Source of the DNA: Acidobacteriota bacterium
GTDB lineage: Bacteria; Acidobacteriota; Terriglobia; Acidiferrales; UBA7541
Direction of reading: 5' to 3'
DNA length: 32,044 nt
Assembly (NCBI GenBank): GCA_021818865.1
Contig: JAKASX010000040.1
Span: forward strand, 1 to 32,044
The translations under genes and the position numbers were made by a program. Of the stretch, positions 26,964 to 32,044 are shown one piece after another (the stretch's first letter is position 1; each line of letters opens with the position of its first letter). The notes under the pieces were generated by a model. It was not told the origin of the DNA, ran no database searches, and saw only the letters and a list, made by a program, of their open reading frames with translations.

Positions 26964-27971
26964 TCAGGCCGAAGCCGCTTTCGGCGCGAGCCATTCCATG
27001 CGCGAACGGAGTTCCGCGCCGATTTTTTCGATGGGATGATCGAGGTCTGCGGCGAGCAAAGCGTTGTAGCGCGGCCGGCCGGCGGCGTTTTCGGCGATCC
27101 ATTCGCGAGCGAATTCACCGGACTGGATTTCGGCGAGGATTTTTTGCATGGCGTCGCGCGCGTTGACATCGACGACGCGCGAACCGCGCGACAGATCGCC
27201 GTATTTCGCCGTTTCGCTGACGTAGCGATGCATGCGGGCGAAGCCGCCTTCGTGGATCAGGTCCACGATCAGCTTCAGCTCGTGCAGACATTCGAAATAC
27301 GCCACTTCAGGGCTGTAGCCCGCTTTCACCAGAGTTTCCCAGCCTGCGGCGACGAGTTCCGTGACGCCGCCGCAGAGCACGGCCTGTTCGCCGAACAGAT
27401 CGGTTTCAGTTTCCTCGACAAACGTCGTTTCGAGCGCGGCCGCGCGCGTGCCGCCAATCGCCTGCGCGTAGGCGAGCGTGCGCTCGAACGCTTTGCCCGT
27501 CGCGTCCTGATGGACGGCGATCAGGCAGGGAACGCCGCGGCCCTCGACGTATTGACGCCGCACGAGGCTGCCCGGACCTTTCGGCGCCACCATCGCGACG
27601 TCGACGTTTGCCGCGGGGCGAATCTGGCCGTAGTGGATATTGAATCCGTGAGAGAAGAGCAGCAGGGCGCCGGGCTTGAGACTTGGCGCAATCGCTTCTT
27701 CATATAGGCGCGGCTGAGCCATGTCTGGCGCGAGCATCACGACGACGTCCGCGCCTGCCATCGCCGCGGCCGGCTCGAGCGGCTGCCAGCCGTCGGCAAT
27801 CGCCTGCTTCCAGGAAGGCCCGTTGGGTCGAAGGCCGATGGCGACGCGGCAGCCGGAATCGCGCAGATTCAGCGCCTGGCCGCGGCCCTGGCTGCCGTAC
27901 CCCATCACCACGATGCGCAGGCCGGAGAGCGTTTGCGGATTGGCATCGGCTTCGAAATAGAGTTTCGTCAT
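26964..27971 (-). CDS. ilvC: Ketol-acid reductoisomerase
   Basis: A 335-residue class I KARI that isomerises and reduces acetolactate using NADPH and magnesium. The start is the ATG at 27971, preceded by a GAGGTG ribosome site. Upstream in-frame sequence belongs to the overlap with ilvD and is not used. The Rossmann motif is [20 protein letters not shown] (about 21-40). The substrate-side motif is [14 protein letters not shown] with the conserved histidine. The knotted C-terminal domain has [20 protein letters not shown], with acidic metal ligands, and [19 protein letters not shown] after GYGSQG, in place of the common GHAH or GHAQ, is a mild variation. Length is standard for class I (about 330-340). 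It lies 28 bases after ilvD, so the two are co-transcribed. Confidence 0.95.
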   Translation of the reverse strand: MTKLYFEADANPQTLSGLRIVVMGYGSQGRGQALNLRDSGCRVAIGLRPNGPSWKQAIADGWQPLEPAAAMAGADVVVMLAPDMAQPRLYEEAIAPSLKPGALLLFSHGFNIHYGQIRPAANVDVAMVAPKGPGSLVRRQYVEGRGVPCLIAVHQDATGKAFERTLAYAQAIGGTRAAALETTFVEETETDLFGEQAVLCGGVTELVAAGWETLVKAGYSPEVAYFECLHELKLIVDLIHEGGFARMHRYVSETAKYGDLSRGSRVVDVNARDAMQKILAEIQSGEFAREWIAENAAGRPRYNALLAADLDHPIEKIGAELRSRMEWLAPKAASA

Positions 27972-27999
27972 GACGATTGCACCTCGCTGAATGGATTCC

Positions 28000-29664
28000 T
28001 CAAAGTTTGGCTGCCGACGGCGGGCGCGTGACCGCGCCTTCGGAAGCGGATGAAACAAGCGCGGCATATTTCGCCATCGCGCCCGTCGGATAGCGCGGCG
28101 GGGGCGGCTGCCAGCGCGCACGACGCGGCGCAAGATCGGCGGCAATATCGAGCCGGCGCGCGGCAATATCGAGCGTGACCCGGTCGCCATCCTCGACAAG
28201 CGCGATCGGGCCGCCCAGGGCGGCTTCGGGAGCCACGTGCGCGATCATCAGGCCGTGCGTGGCGCCGCTGAAGCGGCCGTCGGTGACGAGCGCAACCGTT
28301 TCGCCCAGACCGCGACCGACGAGCGCTGCGGTGACCGCGAGCATTTCGCGCATGCCGGGTCCGCCGCGTGGGCCTTCGTAGCGGATGATCACCACATCGC
28401 CCGATTGAATCGCGCCACTTTGCACCGCTGCGAATGCCTGCTCCTCGCTATCGAAAACGCGCGCGGGTCCGGTGTGGCTGCGGCGCGCGTGGCCGGCGAG
28501 CTTCACGACGCAGCCTTCCGGCGCGAGCGTGCCGCGCAAAATCGCGAGGCCGCCGTGGGATTCGATCGGGGTTGCGAGCGGGCGCACCACCTGTTGCCCC
28601 GACGTTTCACGGGCGGCGCGAGCCTCTTCGTGGATGGTTCGGCCGGAAACCGTGGCGCCATCGTGCAGGCGTCCCGCTTCGAGCAAGCGCGACGCGATGA
28701 GGCGTTCGCCGCCGGCGCGCTCGAGATCGGGCGCGGTGAAACGACCGAAAGGTTTCAAATCGGCGAGCAGAGGCGTTTCGGTGGAGATGCGATCAAAATC
28801 ATCGATCGAAATGGCGACGCCGGCTTCGCGGGCAATCGCGAGCAGATGCAATACGGCGTTAGTCGAGCCGCCCGTGGCGGCAACCCCGGCGAAAGCGTTT
28901 TGGATGCTTTCGCGCGTGATGATCCGGCTTGGGCGAACGTCTTTCGCGAGCAAGGCCATCACCAGAGCTCCAGCGTGGCGAGCGACGTCGTCTTTGCGCG
29001 GGTCGGTGGCGGGGATTTCGTTCGCGCCGGCCGGAGACATGCCGAGAAGCGAGGCGGCGAGAGACATCGTGTTGGCGGTGAACTGGCCGCCGCAGGCGCC
29101 GGCGCCCGGGCAGGCGTGATCCTCAAGGTCGCGCAGTTCCTCGGGCGTCATGCGCCCGGCGGCGCAGGCGCCAACCGCTTCGAAAACGTCTTGAATCGTG
29201 ACGTCGCGCCCTTGAAAACGGCCGGGCTGAATCGAGCCGCCGTAAAGCATGAGCGAGGGAAGATCGAGCCGCGCTAGCGCCATCAGCGTGCCGGGGATGG
29301 TCTTGTCGCAGCCGGAAATCGCCACCACCGCGTCGAAGGAATGCCCGCGAGCCACGAGCTCAATCGAATCCGCGATCACTTCGCGGGAAACGAGCGAGGC
29401 CTTCATGCCTTCGGTGCCCATCGCAATCCCATCGGAAACGGCGATCGTATTGAACTCGATCGGCGTGCCTCCGGCGGCACGAATGCCTTCCTTGACGCGC
29501 TCCGCGAGGCGACGCAGGTGCAGGTTGCACGGCGTGACTTCGGTCCAAGTGTTGGCCACGCCGACGAGCGGGCGGTCGATATCGGCGTCGCGCAGGCCGG
29601 CGGCCTTGAGCATGGCGCGGGCAGGAGCGCGGGAGAGCCCTTTCTTGATTTCGTCGCTGTTCAT
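28000..29664 (-). CDS. ilvD: Dihydroxy-acid dehydratase
   Basis: A 554-residue Fe-S dehydratase for 2,3-dihydroxyisovalerate and dihydroxymethylvalerate, the step after IlvC. The three family cysteines are C46 ([11 protein letters not shown]), C119 ([17 protein letters not shown]) and C191 ([18 protein letters not shown]). The C-terminal swivel domain shows [20 protein letters not shown] and [20 protein letters not shown]. The start ATG at 29664 gives [10 protein letters not shown], the usual N terminus. A more upstream in-frame start at 29691 would add nine unsupported residues. Length is normal (about 555-570). It is the first gene of the minus-strand ilvDCBN block and is divergent from the phenylalanine operon. 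Confidence 0.95.
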   Translation of the reverse strand: MNSDEIKKGLSRAPARAMLKAAGLRDADIDRPLVGVANTWTEVTPCNLHLRRLAERVKEGIRAAGGTPIEFNTIAVSDGIAMGTEGMKASLVSREVIADSIELVARGHSFDAVVAISGCDKTIPGTLMALARLDLPSLMLYGGSIQPGRFQGRDVTIQDVFEAVGACAAGRMTPEELRDLEDHACPGAGACGGQFTANTMSLAASLLGMSPAGANEIPATDPRKDDVARHAGALVMALLAKDVRPSRIITRESIQNAFAGVAATGGSTNAVLHLLAIAREAGVAISIDDFDRISTETPLLADLKPFGRFTAPDLERAGGERLIASRLLEAGRLHDGATVSGRTIHEEARAARETSGQQVVRPLATPIESHGGLAILRGTLAPEGCVVKLAGHARRSHTGPARVFDSEEQAFAAVQSGAIQSGDVVIIRYEGPRGGPGMREMLAVTAALVGRGLGETVALVTDGRFSGATHGLMIAHVAPEAALGGPIALVEDGDRVTLDIAARRLDIAADLAPRRARWQPPPPRYPTGAMAKYAALVSSASEGAVTRPPSAAKL

Positions 29665-29727
29665 ATCGCTTTCAGGGCCAGAGCCGCGCACGGGCGATGC
29701 GTGCGCCGATCGGCATCCAACAAAGCG

Positions 29728-29765
29728 ATTAAAGCGGAGCGGGCCACTTTAGTCCAATTTATAGT
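29728..29765 (-). promoter_or_regulatory. A+T-rich candidate promoter/operator upstream of ilvD
   Basis: An A+T-rich island in otherwise G+C-rich DNA, starting 64 bases before the ilvD ATG. On the minus strand, TTGGAC (29757-29752) and TTTAAT (29733-29728) have an 18-base spacer, and TATAAA (29763-29758) is an alternative -10. The plus strand carries an imperfect inverted repeat ACTTTA-N8-TATAGT (29746-29765), a possible regulator site. None of these can be fixed by sequence alone. Confidence 0.35.
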
Positions 29766-29823
29766 ATTCTCATTTGTCATAAGAACTATTTAGACACAAA
29801 ATTGCGTTTACGCGCCAGCACCG

Positions 29824-29852
29824 TTGACAGGAACGGCGCGGCCCGGTACATT
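29824..29852 (+). promoter_or_regulatory. sigma70-type promoter of the phenylalanine operon
   Basis: A perfect TTGACA -35 (29824-29829), an exactly 17-base spacer and a TACATT -10 (29847-29852; four of six consensus). Transcription would start near 29859, about 20 bases before the leader ORF, giving a leader of about 245 bases ahead of chorismate mutase. Confidence 0.8.
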
Positions 29853-29878
29853 GCCAGTGGGGTAATTTGGAAAGCTCG

Positions 29879-29989
29879 ATGATCAGCGCAACGACGCAGT
29901 CGTATCGCCGCTACTATAGCTTTAGCGGCCGCTTCCTCTATCGAGGGAGCGGACTGCAGGAAGCTGCGCTCGGATCAGGAGCAGCGTAG
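29879..29989 (+). CDS. Tyr/Phe-rich leader peptide of the phenylalanine operon
   Basis: A 36-codon ORF (ATG 29879, TAG 29987-29989) just after a consensus promoter and ahead of an attenuator. Residues 9-21 read YRRYYSFSGRFLY, with four Tyr codons (9, 12, 13, 21) and two Phe codons (15, 19) in thirteen, an extreme enrichment for a short frame. The remainder is bland (RGSGLQEAALGSGAA). GGAAAG lies four bases before the ATG as a modest ribosome site. By analogy with known Phe and Trp leaders, ribosome stalling at these codons when charged tRNA is scarce would steer the RNA switch downstream. The gene product itself probably has no function. The run of aromatic codons and the fitting RNA structure make a chance ORF unlikely, but no homologue could be checked. 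Confidence 0.8.
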   Translation: MISATTQSYRRYYSFSGRFLYRGSGLQEAALGSGAA

Positions 29990-30056
29990 AAACCCCAGAG
30001 CGAAACCCAAGCTTCCCGGCAGGCCGCGACCTCGAAACGAGGTAGCGGCCTTTTTT
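29929..30056 (+). promoter_or_regulatory. ribosome-dependent attenuator (pause hairpin / antiterminator / terminator)
   Basis: Three exclusive pairings are visible. Pause hairpin 1:2: CCGCTTCCTC (29929-29938) with GAGGGAGCGG (29943-29952), loop TATC, ten pairs including one G-U, overlapping the last Phe and Tyr codons. Antiterminator 2:3: 29942-29946 with 30030-30034 (five pairs) and 29949-29952 with 30024-30027 (four pairs), separated by a two-by-two loop. Terminator 3:4: 30022-30034 with 30038-30050 plus a T tract. A ribosome stalled on the upstream Tyr/Phe codons covers strand 1 and frees strand 2 for the antiterminator. A ribosome running to the stop at 29987 covers strand 2, so the terminator forms. 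Confidence 0.78.
30022..30056 (+). terminator. intrinsic terminator of the attenuator
   Basis: GGCCGC (30022-30027) pairs with GCGGCC (30045-30050), and ACCTCG (30029-30034) with CGAGGT (30038-30043), around an AAA loop. There is one G/A mismatch and then six T residues (30051-30056). It sits 48 bases before the chorismate mutase start, so it must be conditional for the operon to be expressed. Confidence 0.9.
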
Positions 30057-30104
30057 GTTTTCCGGCGGGGAACGCGGGGACAAACGGCAAGGAGCCAAAG
30101 GGCC

Positions 30105-30407
30105 ATGAAACCGATCCGGGAACGGCGAAGGAAGATCGATGGAATCGACGCGCGGCTGGTGGAACTGCTGAACGCGCGGACGCGGCTGGCGATCGAGATC
30201 GCGCATTACAAGCGGACGAGCGGGATGAAGGCGGTGTCGCCGGCGCGGGAGCGGGCGATTCTGCGGCGCGTGCGCGAGGCGAGCGTCGGGCCGCTGGATG
30301 CCGAAGCGATCGCGCGGCTTTTCCGCGCGATTTTGAACGAATCGCGGCGAGCGGCTTCGGCGTCGTCATCGCGAGCAACCACGGCCGCTTGCGGACCTTA
30401 CCGATGA
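30105..30407 (+). CDS. AroQ-class chorismate mutase
   Basis: A 100-residue all-helical chorismate mutase (chorismate to prephenate), the first step of the Phe/Tyr branch. IRERRRKIDGIDARLVELLN (4-23) and RLAIEIAHYKRTSG (27-40) give the arginines and lysine expected to bind chorismate, and VSPARERAILRRVREAS (44-60) is the conserved P-x-R-E motif region. C-terminal residues are low-complexity (ASASSSRATTA). It is a free-standing domain rather than the N-terminal part of a fused PheA. An AAGGAG site precedes the ATG at 30105. The stop overlaps the prephenate dehydratase start (ATGA), so the two are coupled and under the upstream attenuator. Confidence 0.85.
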   Translation: MKPIRERRRKIDGIDARLVELLNARTRLAIEIAHYKRTSGMKAVSPARERAILRRVREASVGPLDAEAIARLFRAILNESRRAASASSSRATTAACGPYR

Positions 30408-31285
30408 ACGCGGCGGCGAGCCGGCCTCGCGTGGCGTTTCAAGGCGAGCGAGGCGCATTCAGCGAGGAAGCGGCGGTGAGGCTGCTGGGCGAAGGGATCG
30501 AGCTGGTGCCGCGGCCGACGTTCGATTCGCTCTTCGCGGCGATTGGCGACGGCGCGGCGGATTTCCTTCTGGCTCCAGTGGAAAACACGCTGGCGGGAAC
30601 GGTGACGGCTTCGCTCGATCTGCTGGTGGAAAGCGGGCTGGAAGCGAGCGGGGAAATCATTCTGCCGATCACGCACTGTTTGATTGGCGCGCCTGCGGCG
30701 ACTTTCGAGATGATTCGAAGCGTTGAATCGCACCCCGTGGCGCTCGCGCAGTGCGAGCGGTTCCTGCGCGCTCATCCCCGGATCGCGGGCCGGGCGGCGC
30801 TCGACACGGCCGGCAGCGTGCGAGACGTTGTCCGATCTGGCGATCCGACCCGCGCGGCGATTGCAGGCCGGCGAGCCGCGGAAATTTGGGGCGGAAAGAT
30901 CCTGCTAGAACATATCGAGGATCATCCGGAAAATTACACGCGATTTCTGCTGCTGTCCCGCTCGCCGCGGCCGAGCGAGAATGCCAATCGGCTTTCGCTC
31001 GTCGTCGAATTGCCGCACGCGCCCGGCGCGCTCTATCGCGCTGTGGGCGTTTTCGCGCGCAGGTCAATCAACTTGCTCAAGATCGAAAGCCGGCCGATCG
31101 CCGGGCGTCCCTGGCAATACCGTTTTTATCTGGATTTGCAGGCTTCGCTGGGCGATGCGGCGACGCGCGAGGCGCTCGGGGAGCTGCGGCAGTCGGCGGA
31201 TCGCGTTCTTACGCTCGGCTGCTACCCGGCGCACGAGGCGGAGAAGCGAGAAGCCGCGACAGGGGCCAAGAATCCGGACGAGTGA
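30404..31285 (+). CDS. pheA: Prephenate dehydratase with ACT domain
   Basis: A 293-residue enzyme converting prephenate to phenylpyruvate. The ATG at 30404 overlaps the chorismate mutase stop. The TTG at 30389 would add five unsupported residues. The catalytic part shows RVAFQGERGAFSEEAAV (9-25), APVENTLAGTV (57-67), ESHPVALAQC (108-117) and the catalytic TRF motif ENYTRFLLLS (T179). The C-terminal ACT domain, ALYRAVGVFARRSINLLKIE to ESRP (228-231), is the phenylalanine-binding site, so end-product inhibition is expected. Length is normal for the monofunctional enzyme (about 280-300). Regulation therefore acts at two levels: attenuation at 29929-30056 and allosteric Phe. Confidence 0.95.
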   Translation: MNAAASRPRVAFQGERGAFSEEAAVRLLGEGIELVPRPTFDSLFAAIGDGAADFLLAPVENTLAGTVTASLDLLVESGLEASGEIILPITHCLIGAPAATFEMIRSVESHPVALAQCERFLRAHPRIAGRAALDTAGSVRDVVRSGDPTRAAIAGRRAAEIWGGKILLEHIEDHPENYTRFLLLSRSPRPSENANRLSLVVELPHAPGALYRAVGVFARRSINLLKIESRPIAGRPWQYRFYLDLQASLGDAATREALGELRQSADRVLTLGCYPAHEAEKREAATGAKNPDE

Positions 31286-31320
31286 AAAGAACTATGGGGA
31301 CGCAGGGAAACGGTCAGGGT

Positions 31321-31395
31321 TGGTAGCGGTACGGGGAATCGAACCCCGGTTTCCAGATTGAGAATCTGGCGTCCTAACCTCTAGACGATACCGCC
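31321..31395 (-). tRNA. tRNA-Glu (anticodon CTC)
   Basis: Reading the minus strand, GGCGGTA...TACCGCT forms the acceptor with a G1-U72 wobble (also found in cyanobacterial and chloroplast tRNA-Glu). The D-arm TCGTCTAGAGGTTAGGAC is typical of tRNA-Glu. The anticodon arm is CCAGA-TTCTCAA-TCTGG with anticodon CTC. The T-arm CGGGG-TTCGATT-CCCCG is intact. Discriminator A and a genomically encoded CCA end the gene at 31321. A TATACT -10-like box lies at 31407-31402, placing transcription start at or next to G1. It converges on the phenylalanine operon. Confidence 0.96.
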
Positions 31396-31443
31396 AGGAA
31401 AAGTATAGTACAGGGCGCGGGGAAAGCGGAACTGCGCCTGTTG

Positions 31444-31462
31444 GACCACAGTCTGTGTGGTC
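31444..31462. repeat. perfect inverted repeat GACCACA-N5-TGTGGTC
   Basis: A seven-base perfect inverted repeat with a five-base centre (GTCTG). It could be a regulator-binding site or a hairpin. It lies about 230 bases before the permease gene and about 50 bases upstream of the tRNA-Glu 5' end. Confidence 0.55.
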
Positions 31463-31484
31463 AAGTGCGCTCGCTCGAAGCGGA

Positions 31485-31527
31485 TGGGATCCTTCAGCGC
31501 CGGGCACGCCCGGCGCTTCAGGATGAC
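31485..31527. repeat. dispersed palindromic repeat, copy 3
   Basis: GGGATCCTTCAGCGCCGGG, CACG, then CCCGGCGCTTCAGGATGAC. ATCCT pairs with AGGAT and GCGCCGGG with CCCGGCGC around the loop CACG. It shares outer stem, loop and GATGAC edge with copy 2 at 26875, while the inner stem differs but keeps its complementarity. Confidence 0.75.
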
Positions 31528-31689
31528 GGAGGTTGAGGCGCGGCGGGCGATTCGCGGTGGCATGGCTCGTGGCACGGCGCCGCTTTGGGGTGACGGGGCT
31601 TTGGTGGCCAGCAAGATAGCCGCAGACGCAGCCTGCGCGTAACGCCAGCATGACTTTCCGGGTCGTAAGATGTAGAGAGAGGTGTGTCC

Positions 31690-32044
31690 GTGGATTTCCG
31701 CTCAGCCGCCGCAGACGCTCTGAGCACGCTGCGGCAAAACCGGCTGCGCTCGGCGCTGACGATGCTAGGGATCACGATCGGCATCGCCGCGGTGATTTGC
31801 ACGGTGGCGATCGGCCAGGGCGGCCAGATGCAGGTGCAAAAGCGCCTGGAAAATATCGGCGACAACCTGATCTGGATCGAAGCGGGCGCGCGAAACGTGA
31901 ACGGCAGGCGGACCGGGGCCTACGGGACGAAATCGCTGCTGCCCACGGATGAATTGGCGATCGCGCATCTGCCGATTCTGAAGGCGTGCTCGCCGCACGT
32001 GGATTCGCACGCGCAGATCACGTACGGGGGCAAAAATTGGTGGA
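31690..32044 (+). CDS. MacB/FtsX-type ABC transporter permease (partial, cut by window end)
   Basis: The frame from GTG 31690 stays open for 118 codons to the window end. It begins VDFRSAADALSTLRQNRLRS followed by ALTMLGITIGIAAVICTVAI, the standard opening of MacB-type permeases: a short cytoplasmic helix, R-x-x-LTMLGI, and the first transmembrane segment. It then enters the periplasmic MacB core domain (GDNLIWIEAGARNVNGRRTG, LPTDELAIAHLPILKACSPH). GAGAGAGG upstream supports this GTG over another in-frame GTG at 31684. Such permeases pair with an ATPase and an adaptor in export or mechanotransmission. Neither partner is visible here, and the C-terminal part is missing. Confidence 0.85.
   Translation, partial: MDFRSAAADALSTLRQNRLRSALTMLGITIGIAAVICTVAIGQGGQMQVQKRLENIGDNLIWIEAGARNVNGRRTGAYGTKSLLPTDELAIAHLPILKACSPHVDSHAQITYGGKNWW

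Larger units (their letters stand above)
29665..30104. other. 440-base divergent regulatory region (ilvD and phenylalanine operon)
   Basis: This region holds no conventional structural gene. It contains the ilvD upstream A+T-rich island, the promoter, the 36-codon leader ORF and the attenuator of the chorismate mutase-prephenate dehydratase operon, each listed separately. The last ~45 bases before 30105 carry GGCAAGGAGCC, a good ribosome site (AAGGAG) for the chorismate mutase ATG. Confidence 0.8.
31396..31689. other. 294-base divergent intergenic region (tRNA-Glu / ABC permease)
   Basis: No gene was found here. It contains the tRNA -10 candidate, an inverted repeat (31444-31462), a palindromic repeat copy (31485-31527) and, at its end, GAGAGAGG as the ribosome site of the permease gene. 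No consensus promoter for the permease gene was recognised. Confidence 0.6.

Noticed and set aside
29661-29780. Two short minus-strand frames ahead of ilvD (39 codons from 29780, overlapping the ilvD start; 14 codons from 29716) as possible ilv leader peptides
   Set aside because: Neither has a run of Ile, Val or Leu codons comparable with known ilv leaders, no ribosome site precedes the longer one, the candidate -10 boxes lie inside it, and no terminator hairpin follows.
29859-30104. T-box or small-molecule riboswitch as an explanation for the terminator before chorismate mutase
   Set aside because: No T-box specifier/antiterminator consensus was seen, and the Tyr/Phe-rich ORF with matched pairings explains the terminator better.

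Overview
The window is GC-rich, densely coded chromosomal DNA from a diderm (Gram-negative-type) bacterium. An Omp85 barrel protein, a SurA-like periplasmic chaperone, a TamB-like protein, a TonB C-terminal domain protein and a DUF481 barrel all imply an outer membrane. The gene mix (class II photolyase, GH57/DUF3536 protein, kynureninase-like and ACMSD-like genes, trehalose genes) and a dispersed ATCCTTC...CAGGATGAC palindromic repeat make me favour Acidobacteriota. This is an impression from gene content, not a phylogenetic result.

Layout. (1) 41-7538: a tightly coupled outer-membrane biogenesis operon (BamA/TamA-type Omp85, short SurA-like chaperone, TamB-like protein) whose genes overlap by one and four bases. 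(2) 7623-9880: a kynureninase-like enzyme converging on an ACMSD-like amidohydrolase. (3) 10043-12285: two exported envelope proteins, a TonB C-terminal domain protein and a DUF481 protein, closed by a strong intrinsic terminator. (4) 12474-22990: an alpha-glucan/trehalose block of treZ, a GH57-DUF3536 protein, treS, a GT-A glycosyltransferase, an MscS-related membrane protein and glgB. No treY is present. (5) 23113-24510: class II photolyase. (6) 24529-29664, minus strand: ilvD-ilvC-ilvB-ilvN, covering four steps of branched-chain amino acid synthesis. (7) 29824-31285: a phenylalanine-branch operon, chorismate mutase then prephenate dehydratase, behind what looks like a complete ribosome-dependent attenuator. 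(8) 31321-31395: tRNA-Glu(CTC), minus strand. (9) 31690 to the window end: the start of a MacB/FtsX-type ABC permease.

The most striking observation is the leader of the phenylalanine operon. A TTGACA-17-TACATT promoter precedes a 36-codon leader ORF in which six of thirteen consecutive codons are Tyr or Phe. This is followed by three mutually exclusive RNA pairings: a pause hairpin, an antiterminator, and a G+C-rich terminator with a T tract. I worked out the pairings by hand and they fit a classical attenuation switch. A second theme is the glucan/osmolyte block. Trehalose-making enzymes sit in a treS-glycosyltransferase-channel operon, and treZ is paired with a GH57 protein rather than its usual partner treY.
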